NCBI RefSeq assembly: GCF_022919575.1
Contig: NZ_CP095071.1
Coordinates: forward strand, 3,482,001 to 3,546,000
From: Gracilibacillus salinarum
Lineage (GTDB): Bacteria; Bacillota; Bacilli; Bacillales; Amphibacillaceae
Direction of reading: 5' to 3'
DNA: 64,000 bases
Shown here: in pieces, positions 7,565 through 17,288 of the stretch
Layout: each line of letters starts with the position of its first letter
Numbering within the stretch: position 1 is the first letter of the stretch
The notes under the pieces: generated by a model
Told to the model about the DNA's origin: nothing
Seen by the model: the letters and a program-made list of their open reading frames with translations, nothing else
Databases searched by the model: none
Translations under genes and position numbers: made by a program

Positions 7565-8833
7565 TTACAAATTACCTTGCTCACTTAGGGTCAAGTTGAC
7601 AGTTTGTTTTTCACCATCGCGATAGAAGGTAAGGCTCACTTCTTCGCCAATTTCCGTTTCATTGTACAGATACGTTTTCAAGTCAAGCATAGACTCTAAT
7701 TGTTTATCATTGATTGATGTAACAACATCATATTGCTGTAATCCTGCATTAGCGGCTGGTGAACCGGATTGTACCTGAGCTACTACTAATCCATTTTGAA
7801 CATCTTCACTTAAGTTAAGTGTTTGTTGACGATGTTGTTCTGGCACAGTAGAAAGGTCAACGGCACTAATACCGACAAATGGGCGTACTACTTCTCCTTC
7901 AGTTTCTAACTGTTCAATTACCGGTTTTGCATCGTCAATTGGAATAGCAAAGCCAATACCCTCTACTGATTCAAGTGCAATTTTCATAGAGTTAATCCCA
8001 ATTACTTCTCCTTTACTGTTGATTAATGCACCACCACTGTTACCTGGGTTAATTGCCGCATCTGTTTGGAGAACTTCTGTTGTCCAATCTGGCTGGCTGT
8101 CACCATTGAGGTCAACATCTACAGAACGTTCAACTCCACTAATGATTCCTTTCGTTACAGAACCTGCAAAATCTTGACCAAGTGGGTTACCAATCGCGAT
8201 TGCTGTTTGTCCAACACCTACATCAGAAGAAGAGCCGAGTGTTGCAACGGTCTCTACTTGATCACCAGGGATTTTTAATACAGCAAGATCGGTGAGTTGA
8301 TCTGTTCCCAGAATTTCAGCTTTTACTTGTTCACCGTTAGTAAGTGTGATTTGTACTTCCTGTGCTCCCTCTACAACGTGATTGTTGGTTACAATATAAG
8401 CGGAGTCGCCTTCTTTCTTATAGATAACTCCTGATCCAGTACCGGATGCATTGGATTCTTCCCAGAGATTTACTTGTTGGATGTTGGATACCCCAACTAC
8501 TGCATCGGATACTTGTTGAATGGCGTTGTTTGTTGTTGCTTCATCTTCTTCATTTGCCATGTTAGTGGTTGGAACGCTTTCTTGATTAGAAGAAGACGAT
8601 TCGGTTTGCTCCGTAGTATTAGAAGCCACGTCTGTTGTATTACTTTCCTCGTCGTCCAGGATCGAAATAAAAATACCGCCACTAAATAGTGCTACAATAA
8701 GTCCACCTGCTACCCCACTAAAAAGCATTTTACTTAAACCAGCATCTTTATTCTTTTTTACATGCATTTCTTTCGCCTGTGGAGCTTGTTGTTCTTGTTC
8801 TTCTTGATCGAATCGATTGAATTCATCACTCAT
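7565..8833 (-). CDS. htrB: Membrane-anchored HtrA-type serine protease
   Basis: A quality-control protease of 422 residues that degrades misfolded secreted proteins outside the membrane. It has a cytoplasmic acidic N-terminus, one membrane segment (about 36-58), a Ser/Thr/Asn-rich linker (62-105), a trypsin-like domain with triad His152 (NNHVV), Asp182 (LTDLAVLKI) and Ser266 (NPGNSGG), and a C-terminal PDZ domain (about 325-415). It is divergent from a CssR/CssS-type two-component system; in B. subtilis htrB (yvtA) has exactly this position next to cssRS and is activated by it under secretion stress. The paralogue label (htrA versus htrB) rests on that synteny. Confidence 0.9.
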   Translation of the reverse strand: MSDEFNRFDQEEQEQQAPQAKEMHVKKNKDAGLSKMLFSGVAGGLIVALFSGGIFISILDDEESNTTDVASNTTEQTESSSSNQESVPTTNMANEEDEATTNNAIQQVSDAVVGVSNIQQVNLWEESNASGTGSGVIYKKEGDSAYIVTNNHVVEGAQEVQITLTNGEQVKAEILGTDQLTDLAVLKIPGDQVETVATLGSSSDVGVGQTAIAIGNPLGQDFAGSVTKGIISGVERSVDVDLNGDSQPDWTTEVLQTDAAINPGNSGGALINSKGEVIGINSMKIALESVEGIGFAIPIDDAKPVIEQLETEGEVVRPFVGISAVDLSTVPEQHRQQTLNLSEDVQNGLVVAQVQSGSPAANAGLQQYDVVTSINDKQLESMLDLKTYLYNETEIGEEVSLTFYRDGEKQTVNLTLSEQGNL

Positions 8834-9069
8834 ATCTATTCACACCTTTCTTGGTTTGGTTAAATGATTTGATATGTTTATTGTACATAAGACTTATGGC
8901 ATAAAAATGTGATAAATGTAGAATATTTGTGTAAAAATTCATCCAGAATGCCCTATAGATACTCATACCACAGTAAAAACGCAGTAAACATGCATATTTC
9001 ATTTTTAGTTGTATTTGTGAGAAAATAAGCTTATGATGTTTGCGAGATGCCGAGAAAGGTGGAAATCTG

Positions 9070-9762
9070 ATGAATCAGGAGATTTTTATTGTAGAAGATG
9101 ATCCGAATATTAGAGATATTGTAAAAGCATATTTATCGAAAGAAGGATTTCAGGTTACGCTAATGGAAAATGCAGAGGATGCTTGGAAGAAGGCTACCGA
9201 GCACCAGCCCGATATGTGGATCCTGGATATTATGCTGCCTGGTATGGATGGTTATGAATTGTGTAAAAAAATAAGACAAACCAGCGAGATTCCGATTATT
9301 ATCATCTCAGCTAAGGATGAAGAAGTAGATAAAATTTTAGGATTGGAATTAGGTAGTGATGACTATTTAACAAAACCTTTTAGTCCTCGTGAACTTGTGG
9401 CAAGGGTGAAACGACTTTTTAAACGTGCAATTGCTCAGCCGATTACAAGTGATACTGAAAATGCTGTACTTAAGATTGCTGATTTGGAAATAGATCAAGC
9501 AGCAAGACAAGTATATTGGAAACGACAAGAAGTCGATGTAACGTCCAAGGAATTTGATATATTAGAGATTTTTGCGAAAAAACCGAATCGCGCTTTTTCC
9601 CGCGAAGAATTATTGACCCAAGTATGGGGTGAGGATTACTTTGGCAGTGATAGAGCAGTGGATGACTTGGTGAAGCGATTGCGCAAAAAACTGGAGGATT
9701 TACCGGTAGAGACGGTGTGGGGATATGGCTACCGTCTGCATTATGAAGAGGATGCCCAATGA
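9070..9762 (+). CDS. cssR: Secretion-stress response regulator CssR
   Basis: An OmpR-family regulator of 230 residues. The receiver domain has the acidic pocket EDD at 9-11, phosphoacceptor Asp53 (WILDIMLPGMDG) and the lysine in TKPFSP. The C-terminal winged helix contains FGSDRAVDDLVKRLRKKL and the GYGYRL turn. The ATG at 9070 follows AAAGGTGG by 6 bases. The gene overlaps the kinase gene by 4 bases (ATGA), so the two are translationally coupled. The divergent HtrA protease is the expected target. The assignment to CssR rather than another OmpR regulator relies on this context and on GLELGSDDY and VDDLVKRLR similarity. Confidence 0.82.
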   Translation: MNQEIFIVEDDPNIRDIVKAYLSKEGFQVTLMENAEDAWKKATEHQPDMWILDIMLPGMDGYELCKKIRQTSEIPIIIISAKDEEVDKILGLELGSDDYLTKPFSPRELVARVKRLFKRAIAQPITSDTENAVLKIADLEIDQAARQVYWKRQEVDVTSKEFDILEIFAKKPNRAFSREELLTQVWGEDYFGSDRAVDDLVKRLRKKLEDLPVETVWGYGYRLHYEEDAQ

Positions 9763-11114
9763 AATTACAATCACAGCTAACGATTGCCTTTACTACCTTA
9801 CTCGTTGTCGTTATGGCGATATCGGGAATTACGATCTATTCACAGATGCTGCAAATGCTGATCAAAGATGAACAAAGACAACTAGAGGACAAAGGCGAAC
9901 TTATTGTAAATTTTGTGTTGTACCAGGATCTGAACAATTCTTCTAATGTACAACAACTAACACAATTGCTTGATGAGTATAATTTGCAAGTGTTTGCTTA
10001 TGATCAAGGTTCAGAGAGTATTATATTTACGTCCATTCCCGATATTGATACCATTAAAGGATGGGTCAATGAATATGACCTTGAGGATCAAAATCAACCG
10101 TTATGGCAAGCGGGTGGAGAAAACTATGTGGTGTCGATCATCCCTTTTTACTCACCAGAAGCCACCCAGCAATTAGTTCTGCTAACACCATTAGATGATC
10201 TTCAGGAAGTCCGGAATAGTCTTGTTAATAGGTTAGTATTAATTTTTCTTATTGGTATTGCGGTTGCTGTTTTACTCAGTCATTATTTAACAAGAAGACT
10301 CGTGACACCATTAACCAAATTGAAACACCAGCTGAAAAAGATTGAGAAACGTCAGTTCGATCAAATCAAAGAAATTAAGGCAACTGGTGAAATCAAGGAA
10401 GTAGAACAAAGCGTGACGGAAATGGCCAATGAGTTAAACAGTTTTATTCAATCTCAGCATCATTTCTTCCAGAATGCCAGTCATGAATTGAAAACCCCAC
10501 TTATGGCGATTCAAGGATATGCAGAAGGTATTCGGGATGGTATTTTTGAAGGGAAAGAAGCAGACCGCGGTTTGCAAGTAATGGTAGATGAAATACATCG
10601 TCTCAAGAAGATTATCAATGAGATTATCTTACTGGCGAAATTAGATAGTGAGACAGATATATATCGTCCGGAAACAGTAGCACTCCAGCCGTTTATGAGA
10701 AAAGTAATGGATAGAGCTGTACCAATTGCAAATGATAAAGGTATTGAGATTGATGATAAAGGTTTGGAGAAGGCACGATTATTTGTCGATGAAGAAAAAA
10801 TGTTACAAGCAGTCATGAATATTGTGGCCAATGCCATTCGTCATGCTAAGCAAAAAGTGACGATCTCGACATCTGTGAAAGATAAACGGCTTTTCATCCA
10901 GGTAACCGATGATGGTAAGGGAATAGATGAAGCACTTCTTTCCAAACTGTTCCACCGGTTTGTCAAAGGAAAGAGTGGTGAAACAGGCCTTGGTCTGGCG
11001 ATTGCCCGTGCGATTGTCGAACGTTCTGGTGGTTCTATTAAAGCGGAGAATGCCCCTGAAGGTGGTGCACGCTTTACCATCGTTTTTATAGATTTTGAAA
11101 AAAATGATGATTAA
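9759..11114 (+). CDS. cssS: Secretion-stress sensor histidine kinase CssS
   Basis: A membrane sensor kinase of 451 residues, the same length as B. subtilis CssS. Membrane segments at about 8-28 and 156-175 bracket a roughly 125-residue extracellular sensor domain. A HAMP region follows. The dimerisation helix carries His242 in NASHELKTPL, and the ATPase domain shows NIVANAIRHA (N box), DDGKGID (G1) and GLGLAIA (G2). It should phosphorylate the CssR-type partner, with which it overlaps by 4 bases, in response to misfolded exported protein. Typical of the Bacillus cssRS-htrB locus. Confidence 0.85.
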   Translation: MKLQSQLTIAFTTLLVVVMAISGITIYSQMLQMLIKDEQRQLEDKGELIVNFVLYQDLNNSSNVQQLTQLLDEYNLQVFAYDQGSESIIFTSIPDIDTIKGWVNEYDLEDQNQPLWQAGGENYVVSIIPFYSPEATQQLVLLTPLDDLQEVRNSLVNRLVLIFLIGIAVAVLLSHYLTRRLVTPLTKLKHQLKKIEKRQFDQIKEIKATGEIKEVEQSVTEMANELNSFIQSQHHFFQNASHELKTPLMAIQGYAEGIRDGIFEGKEADRGLQVMVDEIHRLKKIINEIILLAKLDSETDIYRPETVALQPFMRKVMDRAVPIANDKGIEIDDKGLEKARLFVDEEKMLQAVMNIVANAIRHAKQKVTISTSVKDKRLFIQVTDDGKGIDEALLSKLFHRFVKGKSGETGLGLAIARAIVERSGGSIKAENAPEGGARFTIVFIDFEKNDD

Positions 11115-11192
11115 GGCTACCAATTACTGACTATTATGATATACTAGATAAGTTGTTAAACGATCAATGCATCTATAAGAGGAGAGAATGAA

Positions 11193-13016
11193 ATGACGCA
11201 ATTGAGAGAAGAACTACGCAATATCGCGATTATTGCACACGTAGACCACGGTAAAACGACATTAGTAGACCAGTTACTTCGTTATTCTGGTACGTTTCGT
11301 GAGAACGAACAAGTGGAAGAACGTGCAATGGATTCCAATGATATTGAGAAGGAACGCGGTATTACGATTTTAGCCAAAAACACAGCGATTAATTATAAAG
11401 ATACGCGTATAAATATATTAGATACACCAGGACATGCTGACTTCGGTGGCGAAGTAGAGCGTATCATGAAAATGGTAGACGGGGTATTACTTGTGGTAGA
11501 TGCTTATGAAGGATGTATGCCACAGACTCGTTTCGTATTAAAGAAAGCATTAGAGCAAAAACTGCAACCAGTTGTCGTGTTAAACAAAATTGACCGTCCT
11601 AACGCTAGACCTGACGAAGTTGTAGATGAAGTATTAGATTTATTTATCGAGTTAGGTGCTGACGACGATCAATTGGAATTTCCGGTTGTATTTGCATCTG
11701 CATTAAATGGAACATCTAGCTTCCCTGACGAAGATCAGCAGGAAACGATGGAACCAATTTTTGAAACGATTCTGGAGAAGATCCCTGCACCAGTCGACAA
11801 TGGGGAAGAACCATTACAATTCCAGGTAACGATGCTTGATTATAATGATTACCTTGGTCGAATTGGAGTAGGACGAGTATTCCGTGGTACGATCAAAGTC
11901 GGCCAGCAAGTTGCACTTATGAAAACAGATGGTTCTGTGAAAAACTTCCGAGTTTCTAAATTATTTGGTTTCATTGGCTTGAAGCGAATTGAAATTGAAG
12001 AAGCAAAAGCAGGCGACATCATTGCTCTTGCAGGTATGGAGGACATTAACGTTGGTGAAACAGTTTGCCCGAACGATCACCAGGAAGCACTTCCGATCCT
12101 GCGCATTGATGAGCCAACATTACAGATGACATTTGTTGTTAATAACAGTCCGTTCGCAGGTCGTGAAGGTAAACATATTACTTCTCGTAAAATTGAAGAA
12201 CGTTTATTATCTCAGTTAGAAACAGATGTAAGTTTACGTGTAGATCCGACAGATTCACCAGATGCCTGGATCGTCTCTGGACGTGGTGAATTACACTTAT
12301 CGATTCTAGTAGAAAACATGCGACGTGAAGGCTACGAATTGCAGCTATCTAAACCGCAAGTTATTATTAGAGAAATCGATGGTGTTAAATGTGAACCAGT
12401 AGAACGAGTACAAATTGATGTGCCTGAAGATTACACTGGTCCAGTTATGGAGTCGTTAGGTGCACGTAAAGGTGAAATGTTAGACATGCAGAATCATGGT
12501 ACTGGTCAAGTACGTATGGAATTCAAAGTACCATCCCGTGGTTTAATCGGTTATGCTACAGAATTCATGACCCAAACACGCGGTTACGGTATCATTAACC
12601 ACACGTTCGATGAATATGCACCATTTGTCAAAGGACAAGTAGGTGGACGTCGTGAAGGTGTACTTGTTGCTTTAGAAAATGGTAAAGCATCAACTTACGG
12701 CATTATGAACCTGGAAGACCGTGGTGTCATTTTTGTTGAACCAGGTACAGATGTTTATGCAGGAATGATCGTCGGCGAACACAACCGAGAAAATGACTTA
12801 ACAGTTAACATTACCAAAGAAAAGCACTTAACTAACGTGCGTTCTGCTACAAAAGATCAAACTGCAACAATCCGTAAAACACGTAAGATGTCATTAGAAG
12901 AAGCAATTCAATATTTAAATGATGATGAGTATTGTGAAGTAACACCAGAAACAGTAAGACTTCGTAAGAAAATCCTAAACAAAAACGAACGTGAAAAAGC
13001 AGCTAAGAAAAAATAA
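11193..13016 (+). CDS. typA: Ribosome-associated GTPase TypA/BipA
   Basis: A translational GTPase of 607 residues, complete and typical. The GTPase domain shows AHVDHGKTT (P-loop), RGITI (switch I), DTPGH (switch II) and NKIDRP (specificity). Domain II, EF-G-like domains III and V and the unique C-terminal domain follow. It binds the 70S ribosome and is linked to 50S assembly and growth at low temperature. AGAGGAGAG precedes the ATG by 8 bases. It is monocistronic with a strong terminator. The GTPase domain is highly conserved, so confidence is high. Confidence 0.97.
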   Translation: MTQLREELRNIAIIAHVDHGKTTLVDQLLRYSGTFRENEQVEERAMDSNDIEKERGITILAKNTAINYKDTRINILDTPGHADFGGEVERIMKMVDGVLLVVDAYEGCMPQTRFVLKKALEQKLQPVVVLNKIDRPNARPDEVVDEVLDLFIELGADDDQLEFPVVFASALNGTSSFPDEDQQETMEPIFETILEKIPAPVDNGEEPLQFQVTMLDYNDYLGRIGVGRVFRGTIKVGQQVALMKTDGSVKNFRVSKLFGFIGLKRIEIEEAKAGDIIALAGMEDINVGETVCPNDHQEALPILRIDEPTLQMTFVVNNSPFAGREGKHITSRKIEERLLSQLETDVSLRVDPTDSPDAWIVSGRGELHLSILVENMRREGYELQLSKPQVIIREIDGVKCEPVERVQIDVPEDYTGPVMESLGARKGEMLDMQNHGTGQVRMEFKVPSRGLIGYATEFMTQTRGYGIINHTFDEYAPFVKGQVGGRREGVLVALENGKASTYGIMNLEDRGVIFVEPGTDVYAGMIVGEHNRENDLTVNITKEKHLTNVRSATKDQTATIRKTRKMSLEEAIQYLNDDEYCEVTPETVRLRKKILNKNEREKAAKKK

Positions 13017-13028
13017 ATACGATAACGA

Positions 13029-13061
13029 AAAACCAGTGAGCCCATCCTCACTGGTTTTTTT
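13029..13061 (+). terminator. Terminator of typA
   Basis: AAACCAGTGAG pairs with CTCACTGGTTT around CCCATC and is followed by TTTTTAT. Confidence 0.92.
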
Positions 13062-13080
13062 ATGAGTATAAACGCTAGAT

Positions 13081-13435
13081 AAGAAAAGGGGTCAGAAGTG
13101 TGGAGCGGTCACCAGGGATTTGTATCGATTAGCGAGAAAGGTACCAAAAGTGGGAAGCAGTCACCAGAGATTTGTAGTGTTTAGCGAGAAAGGAACCAAA
13201 TGTATGGAGCGGTGACCAGAGATTTGTATTGTTTAGGGAGAAAGGGCCCAAATGTGTGGAGCGGTGACCAGAGATTTGTATCGTTTAGGGGAAAAGGAGC
13301 CAAAAGTGGGAAGTAGTGACCAGAGATTTGTATCGTTTAGGGAGAAAGGAGCCAAAAGTGGGAAGCGGTGACCAGAGATTTGTAGTGTTTAAAAAGAAAG
13401 AAGACAAATAATGGTGTTTCCCGGCTAGTTTTGTC
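13081..13435 (+). repeat. 52-bp tandem repeat array 1 (six units)
   Basis: The motif ACCAGAGATTTG, or a one-base variant, recurs at 13111, 13163, 13215, 13267, 13319 and 13371, exactly 52 bases apart. Units share GAGAAAGGA..CCAAAAGTGGGAAGCGGTGACC with scattered substitutions. Because 52 is not a multiple of three, consecutive units fall in different frames, so it is not coding. The last unit runs into AAAGAAGACAAATAATGG, a flank also present after array 2. Confidence 0.9.
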
Positions 13436-13465
13436 TCCTTTAAGAATTTGTATCATACGCTGGCT

Positions 13466-13625
13466 AGGACATAGACTACACTGGGTGACTAGTAAAGGTG
13501 TCTCAGCACATGAATCATTTCAAAATAAGCAATAGGCCAGTTGCTTTACATAATCTATGCTATTAGTAGTTGTATATGATTTATGTCAATTAGGACCGTG
13601 CAGGTTTATGCCCGGTTTTTATAAT
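13466..13625 (+). repeat. Right-end remnant of a structured repeat (copy C1)
   Basis: A decayed right end: CATTTCAAAATAAGC, TTTACATAATCTATGC and then ATTTATGTCAATTAGGACCG with a terminator-like GCCCGGTTTTT. It lies directly upstream of full copy C2, so two elements once sat in tandem. Confidence 0.6.
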
Positions 13626-13686
13626 GAGTAAAGAAAGTATATAAGTACAGTCACAGCAGTAATCACATTGAACATGAATTTTAGTT

Positions 13687-14225
13687 CCTATAATATGGAT
13701 TATGTCAACTAGCCATCGCTGCCAAGCATCCATATTGAGATATTTAATGTGCTAGGATACCGCTCCGTCCAACCACTCCGCGTCCTGCGGGGCACGGCTG
13801 GAGCTAACTTTGTGAAGAAGAACGCTTCACAAAGTGGATCTCCAGCACCTGCACAATCCCGCGGGAGTCTCCGTGATTGGCCTCCGCTGATGTATAACTC
13901 CACAATTTATGCGACAGCTAGGATATGAAGCATTAGCTGCAAGATTTACACCTTAATTGATGAAATACATTGCCTAGCACGACTGCTTTTTGCTGTTACA
14001 TAAGTTGTAGCACTTCCCTCAAGCGTAGGAAATAGGCGGAGACTCCCGTGGAATCAGCGCGAGCTGAAGATCCACTTATGAAAGAAAAGAATTTTCTTTC
14101 ATAAGTTAGCTGAAGCCGTGCCCACAGGACGCGGAGCCTATTTCCGGAGCTTTGCAACGCAGATAAAATATTTCAAAATGACCGTTTTGCCATACAGCCT
14201 TAGTTAACATAATCCATATTATAGG
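13687..14225 (+). repeat. Structured intergenic repeat, copy C2 (full length)
   Basis: Bounded by inverted repeats CCTATAATATGGATTATG (13687) and its complement ending at 14225. Module 1 (about 13760-13890) contains the apical hairpin ACTTTGTGAAG/CTTCACAAAGT. A linker holds GCCTAGCACGACTGC, and module 2 (about 14025-14150) contains a 33-base hairpin at 14074-14106 with a perfect 15-bp stem. The outer right flank ends in GGACCGGGCGGGC...GGCCGGTTTTT (to 14278), a terminator-like structure. From 14280 to 14569 I see no convincing gene. Confidence 0.85.
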
Positions 14226-14569
14226 AAGTTGTTTATTGATTAAGTCAATTAGGACCGGGCGGGCTATGGCCGGTTTTTATAATATTTAGTTTGTACTTTT
14301 TATCGTTACCCCTCCAAAAAAGTGGCAACTACGGCGAAAATACAATATAAGAGTGATAGTTGAGAAGCAAAATCGCTGGTTACATTCCAAACGGACAAAA
14401 GGAAGCTTAGTGAAGAGAGAAATATCGGAGCAAAGGTTGTCTGGTGAAAGATGTTAAATGTCCGTTGAACGGCTTTACATGTAAGAGAAAGAGATCTGTG
14501 CTTAGATTTTTCCCGAACGTACATGAAGGGTATAATGATAAGTAATCTATCAAGAAAAGGATGTATTCC

Positions 14570-14845
14570 ATGCGCTTTTTTAGCAGATTAAAATTTTTAT
14601 TTAAATTTCGTAAATCATTGCCGTTTTTGAAAGAGTTCTTTCTGTCAAAAGAAGTATCCATGTTCTCCAAAACGGTAAGTGTGTTGTTAATGATAGGCTA
14701 TATCGTTTTCCCATTTGATCTTATTCCTGACTATTTACTAGTATTTGGTGCTTTGGATGATGTAATGATTGTCAGCCTAATTCTGCAGCAAATGATCAAC
14801 ATGGCTCCGGAAAGTCTTCGGACAAAATATGATTTGAAGAAGTGA
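14570..14845 (+). CDS. DUF1232 (YkvA-type) small membrane protein
   Basis: A 91-residue protein with a basic N-terminus and two hydrophobic segments. The motif YIVFPFDLIPDYLLVFGALDDV is the hallmark of the DUF1232/YkvA family. Its function is unknown; it is found widely in Bacillus as a small membrane protein. The ATG at 14570 lies 9 bases after AAAAGG, while the ATG at 14561 abuts that site and is rejected. Downstream is the promoter of the CapA-like gene, so it is probably transcribed alone. Confidence 0.85.
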   Translation: MRFFSRLKFLFKFRKSLPFLKEFFLSKEVSMFSKTVSVLLMIGYIVFPFDLIPDYLLVFGALDDVMIVSLILQQMINMAPESLRTKYDLKK

Positions 14846-14871
14846 TGGTTTTCATCATATTCTTTTCTGTT

Positions 14872-14899
14872 TTGACAAAAAATTCATGTCAAATATGAT
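14872..14899 (+). promoter_or_regulatory. SigA-type promoter of the CapA-popT genes
   Basis: TTGACA (14872-14877) and TATGAT (14894-14899) with a 16-base spacer, 31 bases before the next start codon. The consensus -35 makes this one of the clearest promoters in the window. Confidence 0.75.
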
Positions 14900-14930
14900 A
14901 GAATAAAGATGACTTACGGAGGGAGTTTGG

Positions 14931-16061
14931 TTGCAGATGAAATATCAGCTTATGATTATCCTTCTATTAATAGTATCAGGGTGTACATCTGAACAGGAAT
15001 ATCAAGGGCTTTCTCACCATATGGATAATAAAGAACGGATAGTAAAAGAGTATGAACAAGTGATTACGATTGCAGCTATCGGTGACTTGCTCATTCATGA
15101 TAGAGTATATAATGATGCATGGAATGGAGAGCATTATGATTTTCAATCGATGTTAGCACCTGTGCAGGATTATTTGCAAAAGCCGACCATTACGATAGCT
15201 AATCAAGAGTCGATCATGGGCGGAGAAGAATTGGGATTATCCAATTATCCAAGGTTTAACAGCCCTTTTGATTTGGCTGATGATATACAGAGGACTGGTG
15301 TAGATTTAGTTACGATGGCTAATAATCACACGTTGGACCGTGGAGAAGCGGCGATTCAGAATGCGATCAGGTATTACGAAAAAATCGGTATGCTTTATAC
15401 TGGAGCATTTAAAAGTCAGGCCGACCAGGATACGATTAGAGTCATCGAAACAGATGAAGGAATTTCTGCCGCATTTTTAAGTTATACATATGGTACCAAT
15501 GGAATACCTGTACCGGACGGCAAAAAGTATTTGGTGAATCAGATCAATCGTTCACAAATTAAAAGTGACGTACAAGAAGCAGAAAAACTGGCGGATATTA
15601 CAATTGTAAGTTATCATTTTGGACAGGAATATATGCGTGAGCCTAATCAGGAACAGAAAGATTTGGTTCAGTATGCGGCAGACTTAGGAACGGATGTAGT
15701 CATTGGTCATCATCCACACGTATTGCAACCAATTGAGTGGGTGGTGGGAGAACAAGGAAATCAAACGCTTGTCGCCTATTCACTAGGAAACTTTCTTTCT
15801 GGACAGTACGAACTGAATCGTCGAATTGGTGGTGTTTTTCAATTTACAGTAGAAAAACAAGGGGATTCTGTGAGCGTTCATACTCCAGCTTTTCTGCCAA
15901 CCTTTGTTCAATTTGAAATGGTTGATGATACCATGACAAATGTAGAAGTGTTACCTATGAAGAGTGTAACGGATCAACAGCTTTCAAATGCCAAGGGGCA
16001 CTTAGAAGAGATGAAACAACATGTATCGCAAAATATAGAAGGATTACAGTTTATAGAATAA
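14931..16061 (+). CDS. CapA-family lipoprotein (poly-gamma-glutamate/metallophosphatase-like)
   Basis: A predicted surface lipoprotein of about 376 residues. The hydrophobic signal ends in a lipobox, VSGC. A CapA/PgsA metallophosphatase-like domain follows: IGDLLIHD (metal binding), NQES, MANNHTLDRG, SYHFGQEY and GHHPHVLQP. Relatives include YwtB/PgsA of poly-gamma-glutamate synthesis and orphan CapA proteins of unknown role. No pgsB/pgsC ligase genes are nearby, so a polyglutamate role is not supported. The TTG at 14931 lies 5 bases after GGAGGGAG; an ATG two codons later is the alternative. The popT-type gene follows after 15 bases. Confidence 0.85.
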   Translation: MQMKYQLMIILLLIVSGCTSEQEYQGLSHHMDNKERIVKEYEQVITIAAIGDLLIHDRVYNDAWNGEHYDFQSMLAPVQDYLQKPTITIANQESIMGGEELGLSNYPRFNSPFDLADDIQRTGVDLVTMANNHTLDRGEAAIQNAIRYYEKIGMLYTGAFKSQADQDTIRVIETDEGISAAFLSYTYGTNGIPVPDGKKYLVNQINRSQIKSDVQEAEKLADITIVSYHFGQEYMREPNQEQKDLVQYAADLGTDVVIGHHPHVLQPIEWVVGEQGNQTLVAYSLGNFLSGQYELNRRIGGVFQFTVEKQGDSVSVHTPAFLPTFVQFEMVDDTMTNVEVLPMKSVTDQQLSNAKGHLEEMKQHVSQNIEGLQFIE

Positions 16062-16076
16062 GAAGGAGAATGAAGC

Positions 16077-16886
16077 ATGGAGTGGCGAAATATATATCGT
16101 GGTATGTTAATGGGGGCAAGTGATGTAGTACCAGGAGTAAGCGGTGGTACAATTGCTGTTGTATTAGGGATTTATGATCAACTGATTGAAGCGATTAATG
16201 GATTTTTCAGTAAGGATTTTAAGAAGCACTTAATGTTCTTAATTCCATTAGGAGTCGGTATTGTAACGGCCATTTTTGTTTTGGCAGGATTGATCGAGTG
16301 GTTGTTCGAACATTACCCGCAACAAACACAATTTGCATTTTTAGGGTTAATTATTGGTGTGCTGCCGTTTCTTTTTCAACAGTCTAATGCAAAAGAAACG
16401 TTTAAATCAAATCACGTATTATTAGTTTTGATAGGGCTCGTCATTGTAGGGTCAATGATTTTCTTTCAGACAGGAGAGCCTGCCGCTGTTACAGATTTTG
16501 AAGCATCTACGTACCTTTGGTTATTTTTATCAGGCTTCTTAGCAAGTGCTGCTATGATTTTACCAGGAATTAGCGGGTCTTTTTTATTGCTAATTATAGG
16601 ATCTTATTCGACTATTATTAGTGCGATCGATGATTTTAATATTCCTGTAATCATAACAGTGGGTATTGGAATTCTGCTAGGATTAGTACTGATGAGTAAG
16701 TTAATTCACTTCTTCCTCTCAAGGTTTCCGACGGCTACGTATGCTGTGGTGATTGGAATGGTAATTGGCTCTATATTCGTCATTTTTCCAGGATTTCCGG
16801 CAAGTGTTATAGGAATTGTGATGTGTGTGGTTACTTTTGCTGCTGGATTGCTGTTTGCATTCTTTCTAGGAAGAGTCGAATATTAA
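16077..16886 (+). CDS. popT: DUF368 polyprenyl-phosphate transporter (PopT type)
   Basis: A polytopic membrane protein of 269 residues with about eight membrane segments. Two similar halves each carry a re-entrant motif: ASDVVPGVSGGTIA near the N-terminus and AAMILPGISGSFLLL in the middle. These are the DUF368 signatures. Members of this family were shown to recycle undecaprenyl phosphate across the membrane, which supports wall and capsule synthesis, notably at high pH. It follows the CapA-like gene by 15 bases with AGAAGGAG as ribosome site, so the two are probably co-transcribed. Transport function is assigned from the family, not from this sequence. Confidence 0.85.
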   Translation: MEWRNIYRGMLMGASDVVPGVSGGTIAVVLGIYDQLIEAINGFFSKDFKKHLMFLIPLGVGIVTAIFVLAGLIEWLFEHYPQQTQFAFLGLIIGVLPFLFQQSNAKETFKSNHVLLVLIGLVIVGSMIFFQTGEPAAVTDFEASTYLWLFLSGFLASAAMILPGISGSFLLLIIGSYSTIISAIDDFNIPVIITVGIGILLGLVLMSKLIHFFLSRFPTATYAVVIGMVIGSIFVIFPGFPASVIGIVMCVVTFAAGLLFAFFLGRVEY

Positions 16887-16894
16887 ACAGAAAA

Positions 16895-16941
16895 GTTGCG
16901 TTCCTTTATGGAAGGTGCTAGCTTTTATAGAGGAACACAAC
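16895..16941 (+). other. Long hairpin between popT and the thioredoxin gene
   Basis: GTTGCGTTCCTTTAT pairs with ATAGAGGAACACAAC with two mismatches, around a 17-base loop containing GGTGCTAGC. No T-run follows, so it is not a standard terminator. It could protect an mRNA end or mark a processing site. Confidence 0.5.
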
Positions 16942-16967
16942 TAATATAGAAAAAAGGGGTATGGAAC

Positions 16968-17288
16968 ATGGAAGCTATTCAAACAGCAGATCAATTTAAT
17001 GAAATTATCCAATCGGACAAGCCGGTTATTATTAAATTCTATGCAGACTGGTGTCCGGATTGTAAGAGAATGGACATGTTCATTGGAGAGATTATCGAAC
17101 AATATAACAACTATGATTGGTACCAACTTAACAGTGATGAGGTACAAGGCTTGGCGGAAAAATATGATGTAATGGGCATCCCAAGCTTGCTAATTTTCCA
17201 AAACGGTGAAAAACTTGCCCATCGCCATAGTGCTTATACAAAAACACCAGATGATGTACTAGAATTCTTGCAAGAAGAATTAGCTTAA
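16968..17288 (+). CDS. Thioredoxin-family protein
   Basis: A small cytoplasmic thioredoxin-fold protein of 106 residues. The redox motif is WCPDCK and the cis-proline loop is MGIPSLLIF. WCPDCK differs from the WCGPCK of housekeeping TrxA, so this is an auxiliary thioredoxin such as Bacillus YtpP. It could reduce disulfides or bacillithiol mixed disulfides; the substrate is unknown. AAAAGGGG precedes the ATG by about 10 bases, and a strong terminator overlaps the stop codon. The preceding popT gene is 81 bases away across a long hairpin, so separate transcription is possible. Confidence 0.88.
   Translation: MEAIQTADQFNEIIQSDKPVIIKFYADWCPDCKRMDMFIGEIIEQYNNYDWYQLNSDEVQGLAEKYDVMGIPSLLIFQNGEKLAHRHSAYTKTPDDVLEFLQEELA

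Noticed and set aside
10511..11123. Long minus-strand frames inside cssS
   Set aside because: They are shadows of the clearly coding histidine-kinase frame.
13081..13435. Possible CRISPR array
   Set aside because: Units are contiguous 52-bp tandem repeats without variable spacers, and no cas gene is present.
14528..14533. GGGTAT before the DUF1232 gene as a SigB promoter
   Set aside because: No GTTTAA-like -35 at 13-15 bases upstream; only the -10-like half is present.
14306..14670. Two minus-strand frames upstream of the DUF1232 gene
   Set aside because: They overlap each other and the real gene, have no ribosome site and no recognisable sequence.
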